A stretch of 64,000 nucleotides of DNA from Variovorax ginsengisoli (lineage in GTDB: Bacteria > Pseudomonadota > Gammaproteobacteria > Burkholderiales > Burkholderiaceae_C): contig NZ_JAUSRO010000007.1 of NCBI RefSeq assembly GCF_030811835.1, positions 124,001-188,000 on the forward strand. The letters are read 5' to 3'. A model generated the notes under the pieces. It saw only the letters and a program-made list of their open reading frames with translations, ran no database searches and was not told the origin of the DNA. Positions 35,208 through 44,136 of the stretch are shown here, piece after piece. Each line of letters opens with the position of its first letter. The stretch's first letter is position 1. The position numbers and the translations under genes were made by a program.

Positions 35208-36128
35208 TCAGCTCAGCACGACCGAGCTCAGGCGCCGGCGGTACGTGGCCACCGTCGGGTCGTCCGGCGGAATCTGGCCGTCGGCCACTTTGACCTTGGG
35301 CGGCTCGATCAGCTCCAGGATGGCGATGTAGGTCTTGCGGGCGAGGTCGTCGCTCCAGGCCTTGTCGCGCATGAGGATTTCGAGCAGCTCGTCCATGGCG
35401 TCGGTCCAGCGCTGGTCGGCCATGAGCAGCTGGGCGCGAGCGAAGCGCGCGTCGAAGTCGCGCTTGGTCGCGGCAATCTTCGCGTCGGCCTCGGCCAGCG
35501 TGGGCACCTCGCCGACCACGGGCGCGGCGAAGTCGATGGCGTCCATCCAGCGCTGCAGGGCGTCGAAGCGGCGCACCAGCGACGTGCGGGCGATGACCGG
35601 CGCGAAGGCGACCTTGGCCTCGTCGATGCGCCCGAGTTGCAGCAGCAGCTTGACCAGGTCGAAGCGTGCGTCATCGTTGGCCGGGTCGGTCGCCACGGCG
35701 TTCTGCAGCTTTTCGAGTGCGCCGTCGGTGTCGCCTTCGGCCAGCGCTTCCAGCGCGGCTTCTTCTTCAGCCGCTGCTTCCAGCTCTTCGGCGGCAGGCA
35801 CATGCTTGTCGAGGAACTCGCGAATCTTGTCGGCCGGAATGGCACCGACGAAGCCGTCGACCGGCTGGCCGCCCACGAACATCACGCAGAAGGGGATGCT
35901 GCGCACCCCGAACATCTGCGAGAGCTGCGTGGAGATCTGCGGCACCTTGTCGGCGTCGAGCTTGGCCAGCGTGAAGCGGCCGGCGTACTCGGTCTCGAGC
36001 TGTTCGAGCACCGGGCCGAGCTGCTTGCAGGGTCCGCACCATTCGGCCCAGATGTCCAGCAGCACCGGCGTGGTGGCCGAGCCTTCGACCAGTTCGGACT
36101 GAAAATTTTCGAGGGTGATGTCGATCAT
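35208..36128 (-). CDS. cnoX: Thioredoxin-TPR co-chaperone (CnoX/YbbN family)
   Basis: A 306-aa protein with an N-terminal thioredoxin domain (residues about 1-110) and a C-terminal TPR region. The active site is WCGPC ([16 protein letters not shown]), so unlike E. coli CnoX, which has SxxC, it should have redox activity. The cis-Pro is in [10 protein letters not shown]. The C-terminal [18 protein letters not shown] starts the TPR part. CnoX protects proteins from chlorine stress and passes them to GroEL. Start at 36128, divergent from purE, 36 bp apart. Confidence 0.92.
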   Translation of the reverse strand: MIDITLENFQSELVEGSATTPVLLDIWAEWCGPCKQLGPVLEQLETEYAGRFTLAKLDADKVPQISTQLSQMFGVRSIPFCVMFVGGQPVDGFVGAIPADKIREFLDKHVPAAEELEAAAEEEAALEALAEGDTDGALEKLQNAVATDPANDDARFDLVKLLLQLGRIDEAKVAFAPVIARTSLVRRFDALQRWMDAIDFAAPVVGEVPTLAEADAKIAATKRDFDARFARAQLLMADQRWTDAMDELLEILMRDKAWSDDLARKTYIAILELIEPPKVKVADGQIPPDDPTVATYRRRLSSVVLS

Positions 36129-36164
36129 CGGGGGAAGGTGAGGGTGAAACGTAAAATTGGAACC

Positions 36165-36728
36165 ATGAACCAAACAATTCAGGTCGGTGTGGTGATGGGC
36201 TCGAACTCCGATTGGGAGACGATGCGTCACGCGGTCGAGATTCTCCAGCAATTCGGCATCGGCCACGAGGCCCGCGTGGTCTCGGCCCATCGCATGCCCG
36301 ACGAATTGTTTGCCTACGCCGAAAGCGCCGCGCCGCGCGGCCTCAGTGCCATCATCGCGGGCGCCGGTGGCGCAGCGCACCTGCCGGGCATGCTGGCCGC
36401 CAAGACCACCGTGCCGGTGCTCGGCGTGCCGGTCGCCAGCCGCCATCTGCAGGGCGTCGATTCGCTCTACAGCATCGTGCAGATGCCCAAGGGGGTGCCG
36501 GTCGCCACCTTCGCCATCGGCACGGCCGGCGCCGCCAATGCCGCACTGTTCGCCGTCGCGATGCTGGCGGTGGGCAACCCCGCCTTGCGCGCGCAGCTCG
36601 ACGAATTCCGCGCGCGCCAGACGGCGGTGGCCACCGCGATGACGCTGCCACCGCCCGACAGCGCGGCGACGCCCGGCGCGCCTGCCACGGCTTCGGTCTT
36701 CACGCCACAGGGCGGAGGCGCGCTGTGA
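36165..36728 (+). CDS. purE: N5-carboxyaminoimidazole ribonucleotide mutase
   Basis: It moves the carboxyl group of N5-CAIR to make CAIR. The class I signature is [20 protein letters not shown], with [15 protein letters not shown] and [18 protein letters not shown]. The catalytic His is in SAHR. The 187-aa product has a C-terminal Ala/Pro-rich tail of about 25 residues beyond the usual length of 160-165. The stop overlaps the GTG start of purK (GTGA). Confidence 0.97.
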   Translation: MNQTIQVGVVMGSNSDWETMRHAVEILQQFGIGHEARVVSAHRMPDELFAYAESAAPRGLSAIIAGAGGAAHLPGMLAAKTTVPVLGVPVASRHLQGVDSLYSIVQMPKGVPVATFAIGTAGAANAALFAVAMLAVGNPALRAQLDEFRARQTAVATAMTLPPPDSAATPGAPATASVFTPQGGGAL

Positions 36729-37912
36729 GCGGCAACACCGGCACCCTCGCGCCCCTGCTGCCCGGCGCCACGCTCGGCGTGCTCGGTGGCGGCCAGCTGG
36801 GCCGCATGTTCGTGCACGCTGCCCAGAGCATGGGCTACTTCACGGCCGTGCTCGACCCCGACGCCGACAGCCCGGCGGGCCGTGTGAGCCATCACCACGT
36901 GCATGCCGACTACGACGCTGCCGACGGCCTGACCCGCCTGGCTGCCCTGGCCGACGCCGTGACCACCGAATTCGAGAACGTGCCGGCCCCATCGCTGGAG
37001 CACCTGGCCGTGCTGCGGCCGGTGTCGCCTGGCGCGCCCGCGGTGGCGATCGCGCAGGACCGCATCCGCGAAAAGGCGCATTTCGTGCGCTGCGGCGTCG
37101 AATGCGCACCCTATGCGGTCATCGAGAACGCCCACCACCTCGCGGCCGTGGCCGACGACCTGCTGCCCGGCATCCTCAAGACCGCGCGCCTGGGCTACGA
37201 CGGCAAGGGCCAGCAGCGCGTGGCCACACGCGCCGAACTCGCCCAGGCCTGGGACGCGAGCGGCGGCGTGCCCTGCGTGCTTGAACAACTGATGCCGCTG
37301 GACTTCGAATGCTCGGTGATCGTGGCGCGCGGCCAGGACGGCGCCATGGTCCACCTGACACCCCAGCGCAACCTGCACCGCAACGGCATCCTGGCCGTGA
37401 CGGAGGTCCACGCAGACAGCCTGCCGGAGGCCGTGGCGACGCGCGCCATCCAGGCGGCCCGCGCCATCGCAGACGGCCTGGCCTATGTCGGCGTGCTGTG
37501 CGTCGAATTCTTCGTGCTGGCCGACGGCCGCCTGGTCGTCAACGAAATGGCGCCGCGTCCGCACAACAGCGGCCATTGGTCGATGGATGCCTGCGACGTG
37601 TCCCAGTTCGAGCTGCAGGTGCGCACGCTCGCCGGCCTGCCGCTGACCGCGCCGCGCCAGCACAGCCCCTGCATCATGCTCAACCTGCTGGGCGACCTCT
37701 GGTTTGCTGCCGGCAACGAAGCCGTCGCGCCGCGCTGGGCCGAGGTGCTCGCGCTGCCGGGCACCCACCTGCACCTCTATGGCAAGACCGACGCGCGGCG
37801 TGGCCGCAAGATGGGCCACCTGAACGTGACCGGCCCCACGCTCGAAGCGGTGCGCCAGACGGCCGATGCCGCCGCCGCGCTGCTGGGCGTGGCCTTGCCG
37901 CTGAACGCGTGA
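36725..37912 (+). CDS. purK: N5-carboxyaminoimidazole ribonucleotide synthase
   Basis: ATP-dependent carboxylation of AIR, an ATP-grasp enzyme. The 395-aa product has [18 protein letters not shown] at the N-terminus, [14 protein letters not shown] for ATP binding, [13 protein letters not shown], and the metal-site [20 protein letters not shown]. It starts with GTG at 36725, overlapping the purE stop, so PurE and PurK are made together. It overlaps the next gene's GTG by 4 bp. Confidence 0.97.
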   Translation: MSGNTGTLAPLLPGATLGVLGGGQLGRMFVHAAQSMGYFTAVLDPDADSPAGRVSHHHVHADYDAADGLTRLAALADAVTTEFENVPAPSLEHLAVLRPVSPGAPAVAIAQDRIREKAHFVRCGVECAPYAVIENAHHLAAVADDLLPGILKTARLGYDGKGQQRVATRAELAQAWDASGGVPCVLEQLMPLDFECSVIVARGQDGAMVHLTPQRNLHRNGILAVTEVHADSLPEAVATRAIQAARAIADGLAYVGVLCVEFFVLADGRLVVNEMAPRPHNSGHWSMDACDVSQFELQVRTLAGLPLTAPRQHSPCIMLNLLGDLWFAAGNEAVAPRWAEVLALPGTHLHLYGKTDARRGRKMGHLNVTGPTLEAVRQTADAAAALLGVALPLNA

Positions 37913-38916
37913 CGGCCATGCTCCGCGACGGCCGCCTGCCCGATGCCCTCGATGAGGCCGCGCGCGTGCTGCGCGCGGGCGGATTGGTGGCGTTTCCGAC
38001 CGAGACGGTCTATGGCCTGGGCGCCGATGCGTCCAGCGACGAGGCGGTGGCAGGCATCTTCCGCGCCAAGGGCCGGCCGAGCGACCATCCGCTGATCGTC
38101 CACATCGCGCAGGGCGCTCGCGGCACCCAGGCACTCTCGCGCTTCGCCCAGCCGTTGCCAGCTTTCGCCGAAAAGCTCGTGATGGCCTTCTGGCCCGGGC
38201 CGCTCACGCTGATCCTCACGCGCCAGCCGGGTGTGGCGACCGCCGCGGCGGGCGGGCAGGACACGGTGGGCGTGCGTTGCCCGGCCCATCCGGTCGCGCA
38301 GGCGCTGCTGGCGGCCTGTGCCGCGCAGGGCGTGGCCGGGCTCGCCGGCCCGAGTGCCAACCGCTTCGGCCGGGTGAGCCCGACCACGGCGCAGCATGTG
38401 CAGGCCGAATTCGGCGACGACCTGCTGGTGATCGACGGCGGCGCCTGCGACGTGGGGATCGAGTCGACCATCGTCGACTGCAGCCGCGGCGTGCCGGTGC
38501 TGCTGCGCCCTGGCGCCATCACGCGCGCGCAGATCGAGGCTGCCTGCGGCGAACGCCTGCGCAGCAAGGAAGAGCTGGCGGCGCCCGACCCGCGCGCCTC
38601 CGGCACATTGGCCTCGCACTACGCGCCCGACGCCAGGCTGCGGCTGATGGATGCGGCCGGCCTGCAGGCGGCGCTCGACGTGCTGGGCGCGCAGGCCGCG
38701 CACATCGCGCTGTGGACGCGCACGCCGCTCAAGATCCGTTCGCAGCGCGTGCTGGCGCGGCGCATGCCCGACGATGCGCCCACCGCGGCGCAGCAGCTGT
38801 TCGCGGTGCTGCGCGAGTTCGACGCCGCCGGTGCCAAGCTGATCTGGGTCGAAACGCCGCCCGACACCCCGGAATGGGAAGGCGTGCGCGACCGCCTGGA
38901 TCGCGCAGCGGCCTGA
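37909..38916 (+). CDS. tsaC: L-threonylcarbamoyladenylate synthase (TsaC/Sua5)
   Basis: First step of tRNA t6A37 synthesis. The 335-aa product is Sua5-like: a YrdC domain (LVAFPTETVYGLGADASSDE, KGRPSDHPLIVHI, AGPSANRFGRVSPTTAQHV, STIVDCSRG) followed by a C-terminal Sua5 domain from about residue 220 (PRASGTLASHYAPDARLRLM). TsaC is about 190 aa, so the Sua5 form is the better description. Start is GTG (GTGA overlap with purK) or ATG nine bases later. TsaB of the same pathway is encoded at 42906. Confidence 0.94.
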   Translation: MTAMLRDGRLPDALDEAARVLRAGGLVAFPTETVYGLGADASSDEAVAGIFRAKGRPSDHPLIVHIAQGARGTQALSRFAQPLPAFAEKLVMAFWPGPLTLILTRQPGVATAAAGGQDTVGVRCPAHPVAQALLAACAAQGVAGLAGPSANRFGRVSPTTAQHVQAEFGDDLLVIDGGACDVGIESTIVDCSRGVPVLLRPGAITRAQIEAACGERLRSKEELAAPDPRASGTLASHYAPDARLRLMDAAGLQAALDVLGAQAAHIALWTRTPLKIRSQRVLARRMPDDAPTAAQQLFAVLREFDAAGAKLIWVETPPDTPEWEGVRDRLDRAAA

Positions 38917-38934
38917 TCCAAGCCTACCGGCCGA

Positions 38935-40248
38935 CTACCTCACCGTATCGAACAGCGCACGGGCGCGGGCGTGGCAGAACGGCGGCTCGTAGGTGCCGTG
39001 GTAGCTGCCGTAGTAGGTCGCGAAGGCGGCCGACGTCGGATCGGTCGGCGCCTTGCCGCCCGGGCCGAAGGCCGCCTGCACCTGGGCATCGACGTCCACC
39101 GTGGTCACCGTCTTCACACCACGCGCATCGAAGTCGGCCTTCATCGGCACTAGATGCATCGCGGGCGGCACGGTCGGGTCGCCCGCACCGCCGCACAGCA
39201 GCGTGGCCGCGCGCGGGCTCCAGCCGAACAGGTCGTTGCGCTTGGCATCGACATACAGGCCGTTGGTGTCGTTGGTCTGCACGTCCGCCAGGAAGGTGGC
39301 CTGGAACAGTGCGTCGCGTGCCTGGGCCGGCGTTTCGCCGTTGGCGCCCGGCAAGGCGCCCGTCGTCACCAGCGTGGTGTAGTTGAGCGTGGGGTTCGGC
39401 AGCAGGTTCTCGATGCCCGCCGCATAGGGCGCCTTGAAGACCGTGCTGGTGTTCGCATAGATGTTGCCGTAGACCTTGTTCCACGAGGTGACGATGAAGG
39501 GCACGAAGAACTGGTAGCCCGCGATGGCCGTGCTGCTGCGGAACGACCCCGAAAGGTTGTAGGGGCCGGCCAGGTGCGCGCCGGCCACCACGTTGATCTC
39601 GGTGCTGAAGTCGCTTTCGGCGGCGCGCTGTGCGGCCATCGACGAATGGCCGCCCTGCGAGTAGCCAGTGAACATGACCTTGCCCGACAGCGTGCCACCC
39701 TGGGTGGCCACCGCGATGCGCGCGGCGCGCACCGAGTCGATCACCGAGCGCGCCTCGGAATCGGCATGCAGGTAAGGGTGGTACGGGAAGGCCGACTTGG
39801 CATAGCCGAGGTAGTCGGTCGCGACCACCGCGTAGCCCTGGGCGGCGTACATGGCGGCCAGCAGGAAGGTTTCGCTGTCCTGCGGGTTGGCCAGTGTGCG
39901 TGGCTTCTGCACGTCCGTGCCCTTGGCATAGGCCACCAGCGGGGCGGCGGCGGTGCTGCAGGTGCCTGTGGGCATCAGCAGCACGCCCGACGCATTGGTG
40001 GCTTCGCCCTTGGGGCCTTGCGTGGTGTAGTTGAGCGCGACCACGTTCACGTCGCAGCGCGCCTTGCCGCTGATCGGCTGCAGGCCGCTGGCGGCCGTGC
40101 CGGCGTCGATCTGCGCGGCGGTGAGCGTGGCCACGGTGGTGGCGGGTTCCACCAGGGCGCCGGTGCGAGGCGCATCGTCGCTACCGCCTCCGCAACTCGC
40201 CAGCAAGGTGGCCGATGCAATGGCCGTCATCAGATGCAAACGCTTCAT
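38935..40248 (-). CDS. Secreted lipase/esterase-like lipoprotein
   Basis: A 437-aa lipoprotein with lipobox LLASC (Cys19) followed by a GGGSDD tail, typical of outer-membrane lipoproteins. The alpha/beta-hydrolase fold has the nucleophile elbow GYSQGG and a flanking acid and histidine (the C-terminal YYGSYHGTYEPPF region may carry the His). It resembles the secretory-lipase/LIP-type family (YAVVATDYLGYA, SVRAARIAV). The substrate may be lipid or polyester, and nothing decides between them. Upstream a 137-bp gap to dacB holds no feature I can name. It is convergent with tsaC, 18 bp apart. Confidence 0.82.
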   Translation of the reverse strand: MKRLHLMTAIASATLLASCGGGSDDAPRTGALVEPATTVATLTAAQIDAGTAASGLQPISGKARCDVNVVALNYTTQGPKGEATNASGVLLMPTGTCSTAAAPLVAYAKGTDVQKPRTLANPQDSETFLLAAMYAAQGYAVVATDYLGYAKSAFPYHPYLHADSEARSVIDSVRAARIAVATQGGTLSGKVMFTGYSQGGHSSMAAQRAAESDFSTEINVVAGAHLAGPYNLSGSFRSSTAIAGYQFFVPFIVTSWNKVYGNIYANTSTVFKAPYAAGIENLLPNPTLNYTTLVTTGALPGANGETPAQARDALFQATFLADVQTNDTNGLYVDAKRNDLFGWSPRAATLLCGGAGDPTVPPAMHLVPMKADFDARGVKTVTTVDVDAQVQAAFGPGGKAPTDPTSAAFATYYGSYHGTYEPPFCHARARALFDTVR

Positions 40249-40385
40249 GGGGTGTCTCCGGGGTGTTATGGCTGGCATGGGCGCGCTTTGGGCGCTCGCC
40301 ATCCTAGAGGCCCGGCGCAGGCCGCGCGAGACAGGGAAAGCCCGATCGCAAGGCGTCTCTTGCGCGACAGGCGGCCAGCGCGTTT

Positions 40386-41834
40386 TCAGTTGTCCTGCAC
40401 GGCCCAGTTCACCAGCGCGTCGAAGGCGGGCCGGGCGGCCGCGGCGTTGCCGTCGTTGGCGATGGCCACCAGCACGTAGCGCCGGCCGCTGGCGCCGTCG
40501 ACGAAGCCGGCCAGCGCCGACGCGTCGCGCAGCGTGCCGGTCTTCAGGTGCGCCGCGCCCGCACGCGGCGCGCGCCGGCGCATGGTGCCGTCCACGCCGG
40601 CCGCGGGCAGCGAGGACATCAGTTCCGACATGACCGGCGAGCGCCAGGCAACCTGCAGCATCTTGGCGAGCTCGGCCGCCGTGACGCGTTCGTCGCGCGA
40701 CAGGCCCGAGCCGTTGTCGAAAACCGGCTGGCCCTCGCCGGTGCCGATGCGGTCGTTCCACCACTGGCGCATGGTCGTGCGCGATGCCTCCAGCGTGCCG
40801 CGCTTCTTCTGCTGCAGGCCCAGCGTGAGAAAGAGCTGTTGCGCCATCACGTTGTTGCTGAACTTGTTGATGTCGCGCACCACCTCGGCCAGCGGGGGCG
40901 AGCTGGCTTCGAACAGCGGCTTGAGGTCGGCCGGCACCCGGCCGTCGCGCACCTGGCCCTGCAGCTGGTTGCCCAGTTCGCTCCACAGGCCCGCGACCGC
41001 GCGGGCGCCGAAGGTGCGCGGATCGGCATAGGCGACGGCCCAGGTTTTCTCGCCGCAGGCCGCGGGGTAGCTGCCGGCAAAGGCCAGGCGCGTCGGGTCG
41101 GCCACCTCGGGCAGCAGCGTGGCCGTCCAGTCGCCGCATTCGCCCGCGGAAAGCGGCACGGTCGGCTGCATGGCCACGCCAGCCAGCGGCGGGTCGAACG
41201 CCACCTGCGCGACCTGCGCGGCGCGGTTGGGGATGAAGGTCATGGCGACCGACTTGAAGTTGACCAGCAGCGCATCGGGTGCTACGTTGTACGGGCGCAG
41301 GCCTTCACCGTCGAAGGCCGAGGCGTCGACCTCGGGCGTGTCGAAGGCGCTGCGGTCGAGCACGATGTCACCCGTGATGCGGCGGATGCCCAGGCCCTGC
41401 ACGCGGCGCAGCAGCAGCCAGGCGCGCTCCATCACCAGCTTCGGGTCGCCCTGGCCCTGGATGTACAGGTTGCCCTCGAGCACGCCGTTGCGCACTGGCC
41501 CGTCGACGAAGACGGGGGTGCGCCAGCTGAAGGCCGGGCCGAGGATGTCGAGCGCGGCATAAGTGGTCACCAGCTTCATGACGGAGGCCGGGTTCATCGG
41601 CACCTGCTGGCGCCAGGCGACGCGTGGCGGCTGCAGGGCGTCGACGTCGACCACGAGCATCGAGACCGCGTCGCGCGGCACCTTGGCGCGGGCGAGCGCG
41701 GCATCGACAGTTGGCGGCAGGTTCTGGGCGAGGGCGGCGCCGCTGGCGAGCACCAGCGTGAGCAGGGCGGCGAGGGGCGCCCGGAGGGCGGACAGGCAGA
41801 GAGGGCGCGGAGCGCAGGGCGAAACACGAGGCAT
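40386..41834 (-). CDS. dacB: D-alanyl-D-alanine carboxypeptidase/endopeptidase (PBP4)
   Basis: A 482-aa exported serine peptidase of family S13 that trims D-Ala from peptidoglycan and cuts DD-crosslinks. A signal peptide is at residues about 1-37. The catalytic SxxK is MNPASVMKLVTTYAALD, the second motif is SGLSRDERV (S-G-L instead of SxN), and the third is HLKTGTL. The family domain II insertion is present. Gene end IVLVAIANDG then VQDN. Divergent from the EamA transporter at 41870. Confidence 0.93.
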   Translation of the reverse strand: MPRVSPCAPRPLCLSALRAPLAALLTLVLASGAALAQNLPPTVDAALARAKVPRDAVSMLVVDVDALQPPRVAWRQQVPMNPASVMKLVTTYAALDILGPAFSWRTPVFVDGPVRNGVLEGNLYIQGQGDPKLVMERAWLLLRRVQGLGIRRITGDIVLDRSAFDTPEVDASAFDGEGLRPYNVAPDALLVNFKSVAMTFIPNRAAQVAQVAFDPPLAGVAMQPTVPLSAGECGDWTATLLPEVADPTRLAFAGSYPAACGEKTWAVAYADPRTFGARAVAGLWSELGNQLQGQVRDGRVPADLKPLFEASSPPLAEVVRDINKFSNNVMAQQLFLTLGLQQKKRGTLEASRTTMRQWWNDRIGTGEGQPVFDNGSGLSRDERVTAAELAKMLQVAWRSPVMSELMSSLPAAGVDGTMRRRAPRAGAAHLKTGTLRDASALAGFVDGASGRRYVLVAIANDGNAAAARPAFDALVNWAVQDN

Positions 41835-41869
41835 CGGGCAATTATCCGGGTGCCCTCGATAATGGCGGG

Positions 41870-42913
41870 ATGCCAGCAGCCGAACGACCCTCCCCGCGCC
41901 CGCCGCTGCGTCCGGGCTTGCCGCGGCTGTCGCCGCGCACCGTGGGTCTGCTGGCTGCCGTGATCACGGTGGCCGTGTGGACGGCGTTCATCGTGGTCTC
42001 GCGCGCGTCGGCTTCGCATTCGCTGCGCCCGCTCGATCTGGGTGTTGCCCGCATCTGCGGCGCCAGCCTGGTGCTGCTGCCTTGGGGCCTGTGGCTGATG
42101 CGCCGCGAACGCCGGTCGAACCCCGGCCGGGCGGTCGGCTCGCTCTTCGGTCTTTCGCCCCTGTCCCTGCGTGTGACCCTGGTGGCGGGCGCGTTCGGCG
42201 GGGTCGGCTATGCCATGCTGGCCTACAGCGGCTTCTTCCATGCACCCGCGGCGCACGCCTCGGTGCTGATGCCCGGCAGCCTGCCGTTGTGGACCACGCT
42301 GCTGGCCGCCTGGGTGCTGCGCGACCGCATCACCCGTGCGCGCGCCATCGGCCTGGCCTTCATCGTGGCGGGCGACCTGGCCGTGGGCGGGCGCAGCCTG
42401 CTCAACGCCTTCGACGGCGGCGATGTCTGGAAGGGCGACCTGATGTTCATGAGCGCGGCCTTCTGCTGGGCCTGCTACAGCGTGGTGGCCCGCCACCACA
42501 AGCTGGACGCGGTGCGCGCGACCATCGCCATCACGGCCTTCGCCTTCCTCACGTTCGTGCCGGTCTATGCGCTGCTGGCGGCCGGCGGCTGGGTGGCCAG
42601 CCACCTGGGCACGGCCCCGTGGCGCGAGATCGCGTTCCAGATGGTCTTTCAGGGCGTGGGGTCGGTGGTGATCTCCGGCATCGCCTTCACCAAGATGATC
42701 CAGCACTTCGGCCCGGTGCGTTCGACCATGATCACGGCGCTGGTGCCCGGCCTGTCGGCGCTGGGCGCGGTGGTCTTCCTGGACGAGCCGCTGTCGTGGA
42801 GCCTGCTGGTCGGCCTGCTGCTCGTGACCGCCGGCATCCTGTTCGGCGTGCGCGGCGCGGCGTCGGCTTCTCTTGTTCCTGTTCCCGTTACTGCGAGGCG
42901 TTGCGATGCCTGA
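41870..42913 (+). CDS. EamA-family (DMT) transporter
   Basis: A 347-aa protein with ten hydrophobic helices in two EamA repeats (VAVWTAFIVVSRASASHSLR and GVGSVVISGIAFTKMIQHFG). FLDEPLSWSLLVGLLLVTAGI is the usual end of the second repeat. DMT proteins export amino acids or metabolites; the substrate is not predictable. Its stop lies 7 bp inside the start of tsaB, so expression may be coupled. Confidence 0.87.
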   Translation: MPAAERPSPRPPLRPGLPRLSPRTVGLLAAVITVAVWTAFIVVSRASASHSLRPLDLGVARICGASLVLLPWGLWLMRRERRSNPGRAVGSLFGLSPLSLRVTLVAGAFGGVGYAMLAYSGFFHAPAAHASVLMPGSLPLWTTLLAAWVLRDRITRARAIGLAFIVAGDLAVGGRSLLNAFDGGDVWKGDLMFMSAAFCWACYSVVARHHKLDAVRATIAITAFAFLTFVPVYALLAAGGWVASHLGTAPWREIAFQMVFQGVGSVVISGIAFTKMIQHFGPVRSTMITALVPGLSALGAVVFLDEPLSWSLLVGLLLVTAGILFGVRGAASASLVPVPVTARRCDA

Positions 42914-43643
42914 ACGCCTTCTTGCCTTCGATACCAGCACCGACGTGCTGTCCGTTGCGGTCCGCCACGGCGACCGCGTGCTCAGCCACAGCGGCGCCGG
43001 CGGTGCCCAGTCGTCGACCACGCTCATCCCCTTGATCCAGCAGATGCTGCGCGAGGCCGGCCTGACGCTGGGCATGCTGGACGCCATCGCCTTCGGCCGC
43101 GGTCCGGGCTCCTTCACCGGCCTGCGCACCGCCTGCGCGGTGGCGCAGGGCCTGGCCTTCGGTGCCGGGCTGCGGCTGCTGCCCGTCGACACGCTGGCCG
43201 CGGTGGCCGACGAGGCGCGGCATCGCTTTGGCGTGCGCCAGGTGGTGGCCGTGCTCGACGCGCGCATGGACCAGGTCTACGCCGCGCGCTGCGACTTCGA
43301 AGCCCCCGAGGGTGCCATGGCGGTCAAGTCCGAGCTGCTGGCGCCTGAAGCGCTCGACGTGCCCGCGGGTTGGGCGCTGGCAGGCAACGCCTTTGCGGCC
43401 TACGGCACGCGGCTTCCTGCAGGGTCGGCACGCCACGAAGTCTTGCCGACCGCCGAGGCCATGCTGCGCCTGGCGCCCGCGCTGCTGGCCGCTGGCCACG
43501 ACGTGGCGCCGGCCGACGCCTGGCCGCTGTACGTACGCGATAAAGTGGCGCAGACCACCGACGAGCGTGCGGCACTCAAGGCTGCTGCTGCCGTCACCGC
43601 TGCAACCCCTGCCACTGCCGACGACCATGAGCGCCGTTCTTGA
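42906..43643 (+). CDS. tsaB: tRNA t6A biosynthesis protein TsaB
   Basis: TsaB scaffolds the TsaD-TsaE complex for t6A37. The 245-aa protein has LLAFDTSTDVLSVAVRHGD, the actin-like DAIAFGRGPGSFTGLRTACA and VVAVLDARMDQVYAARCD. The C-terminal 20 residues are Ala/Thr-rich. ATG at 42906 with the previous gene overlapping by 8 bp. It overlaps rimI by 17 bp, the conserved tsaB-rimI pair. Confidence 0.95.
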   Translation: MPERLLAFDTSTDVLSVAVRHGDRVLSHSGAGGAQSSTTLIPLIQQMLREAGLTLGMLDAIAFGRGPGSFTGLRTACAVAQGLAFGAGLRLLPVDTLAAVADEARHRFGVRQVVAVLDARMDQVYAARCDFEAPEGAMAVKSELLAPEALDVPAGWALAGNAFAAYGTRLPAGSARHEVLPTAEAMLRLAPALLAAGHDVAPADAWPLYVRDKVAQTTDERAALKAAAAVTAATPATADDHERRS

Positions 43644-44136
43644 ACCCGAAGAAGTCCGCCTCGAAACCCTCACCGTCGAGCGGCTCGACGTGCTGTGCGC
43701 GGTCGAGGCGCAGGCGTATTCCCATCCCTGGACCCGCGCCAACTTCATCGACTCGATGGCCGCGGGCTACCGCTGCCAGCTGCTGCTGGGCGGCGACACG
43801 CTCATCGGCTACTTCGTGGCCATGAAGGGCGTCGACGAGGTGCACCTGCTCAACTTCGCCGTGGCACCGGCCTTCCAGCGCCAGGGCTGGGCGCCGATGC
43901 TGTTCGACGCGCTGGCGGGCTGGTCGCGCGGCCAGGGCGTGCAGTGGCTCTGGCTCGAAGTGCGCAAGAGCAACGAGCGCGCGCTGGCCGTGTACGAACG
44001 CCAGGGCTTTCGCCGCGTGGGCGTGCGCAAGAACTACTACCCGGCGCACGGCGGCCAGCGCGAAGACGCCGTGGTCATGAGCCTGCTGCTGAACTCCCCG
44101 AACCCTTTGAACGGCGCTGCAGGCGTCCTGCCATGA
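43627..44136 (+). CDS. rimI: Ribosomal protein S18 alanine N-acetyltransferase
   Basis: A GNAT acetyltransferase (169 aa) that acetylates the N-terminal Ala of S18 and possibly other proteins. AYSHPWTRANFIDSMAAGY is the RimI start motif; the acetyl-CoA loop is FQRQGWAPMLFDAL; and the catalytic/substrate region is EVRKSNERALAVYERQGF and VGVRKNYYPA. It overlaps tsaB by 17 bp and the UDG-like gene by 4 bp (ATGA). Confidence 0.95.
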   Translation: MSAVLEPEEVRLETLTVERLDVLCAVEAQAYSHPWTRANFIDSMAAGYRCQLLLGGDTLIGYFVAMKGVDEVHLLNFAVAPAFQRQGWAPMLFDALAGWSRGQGVQWLWLEVRKSNERALAVYERQGFRRVGVRKNYYPAHGGQREDAVVMSLLLNSPNPLNGAAGVLP

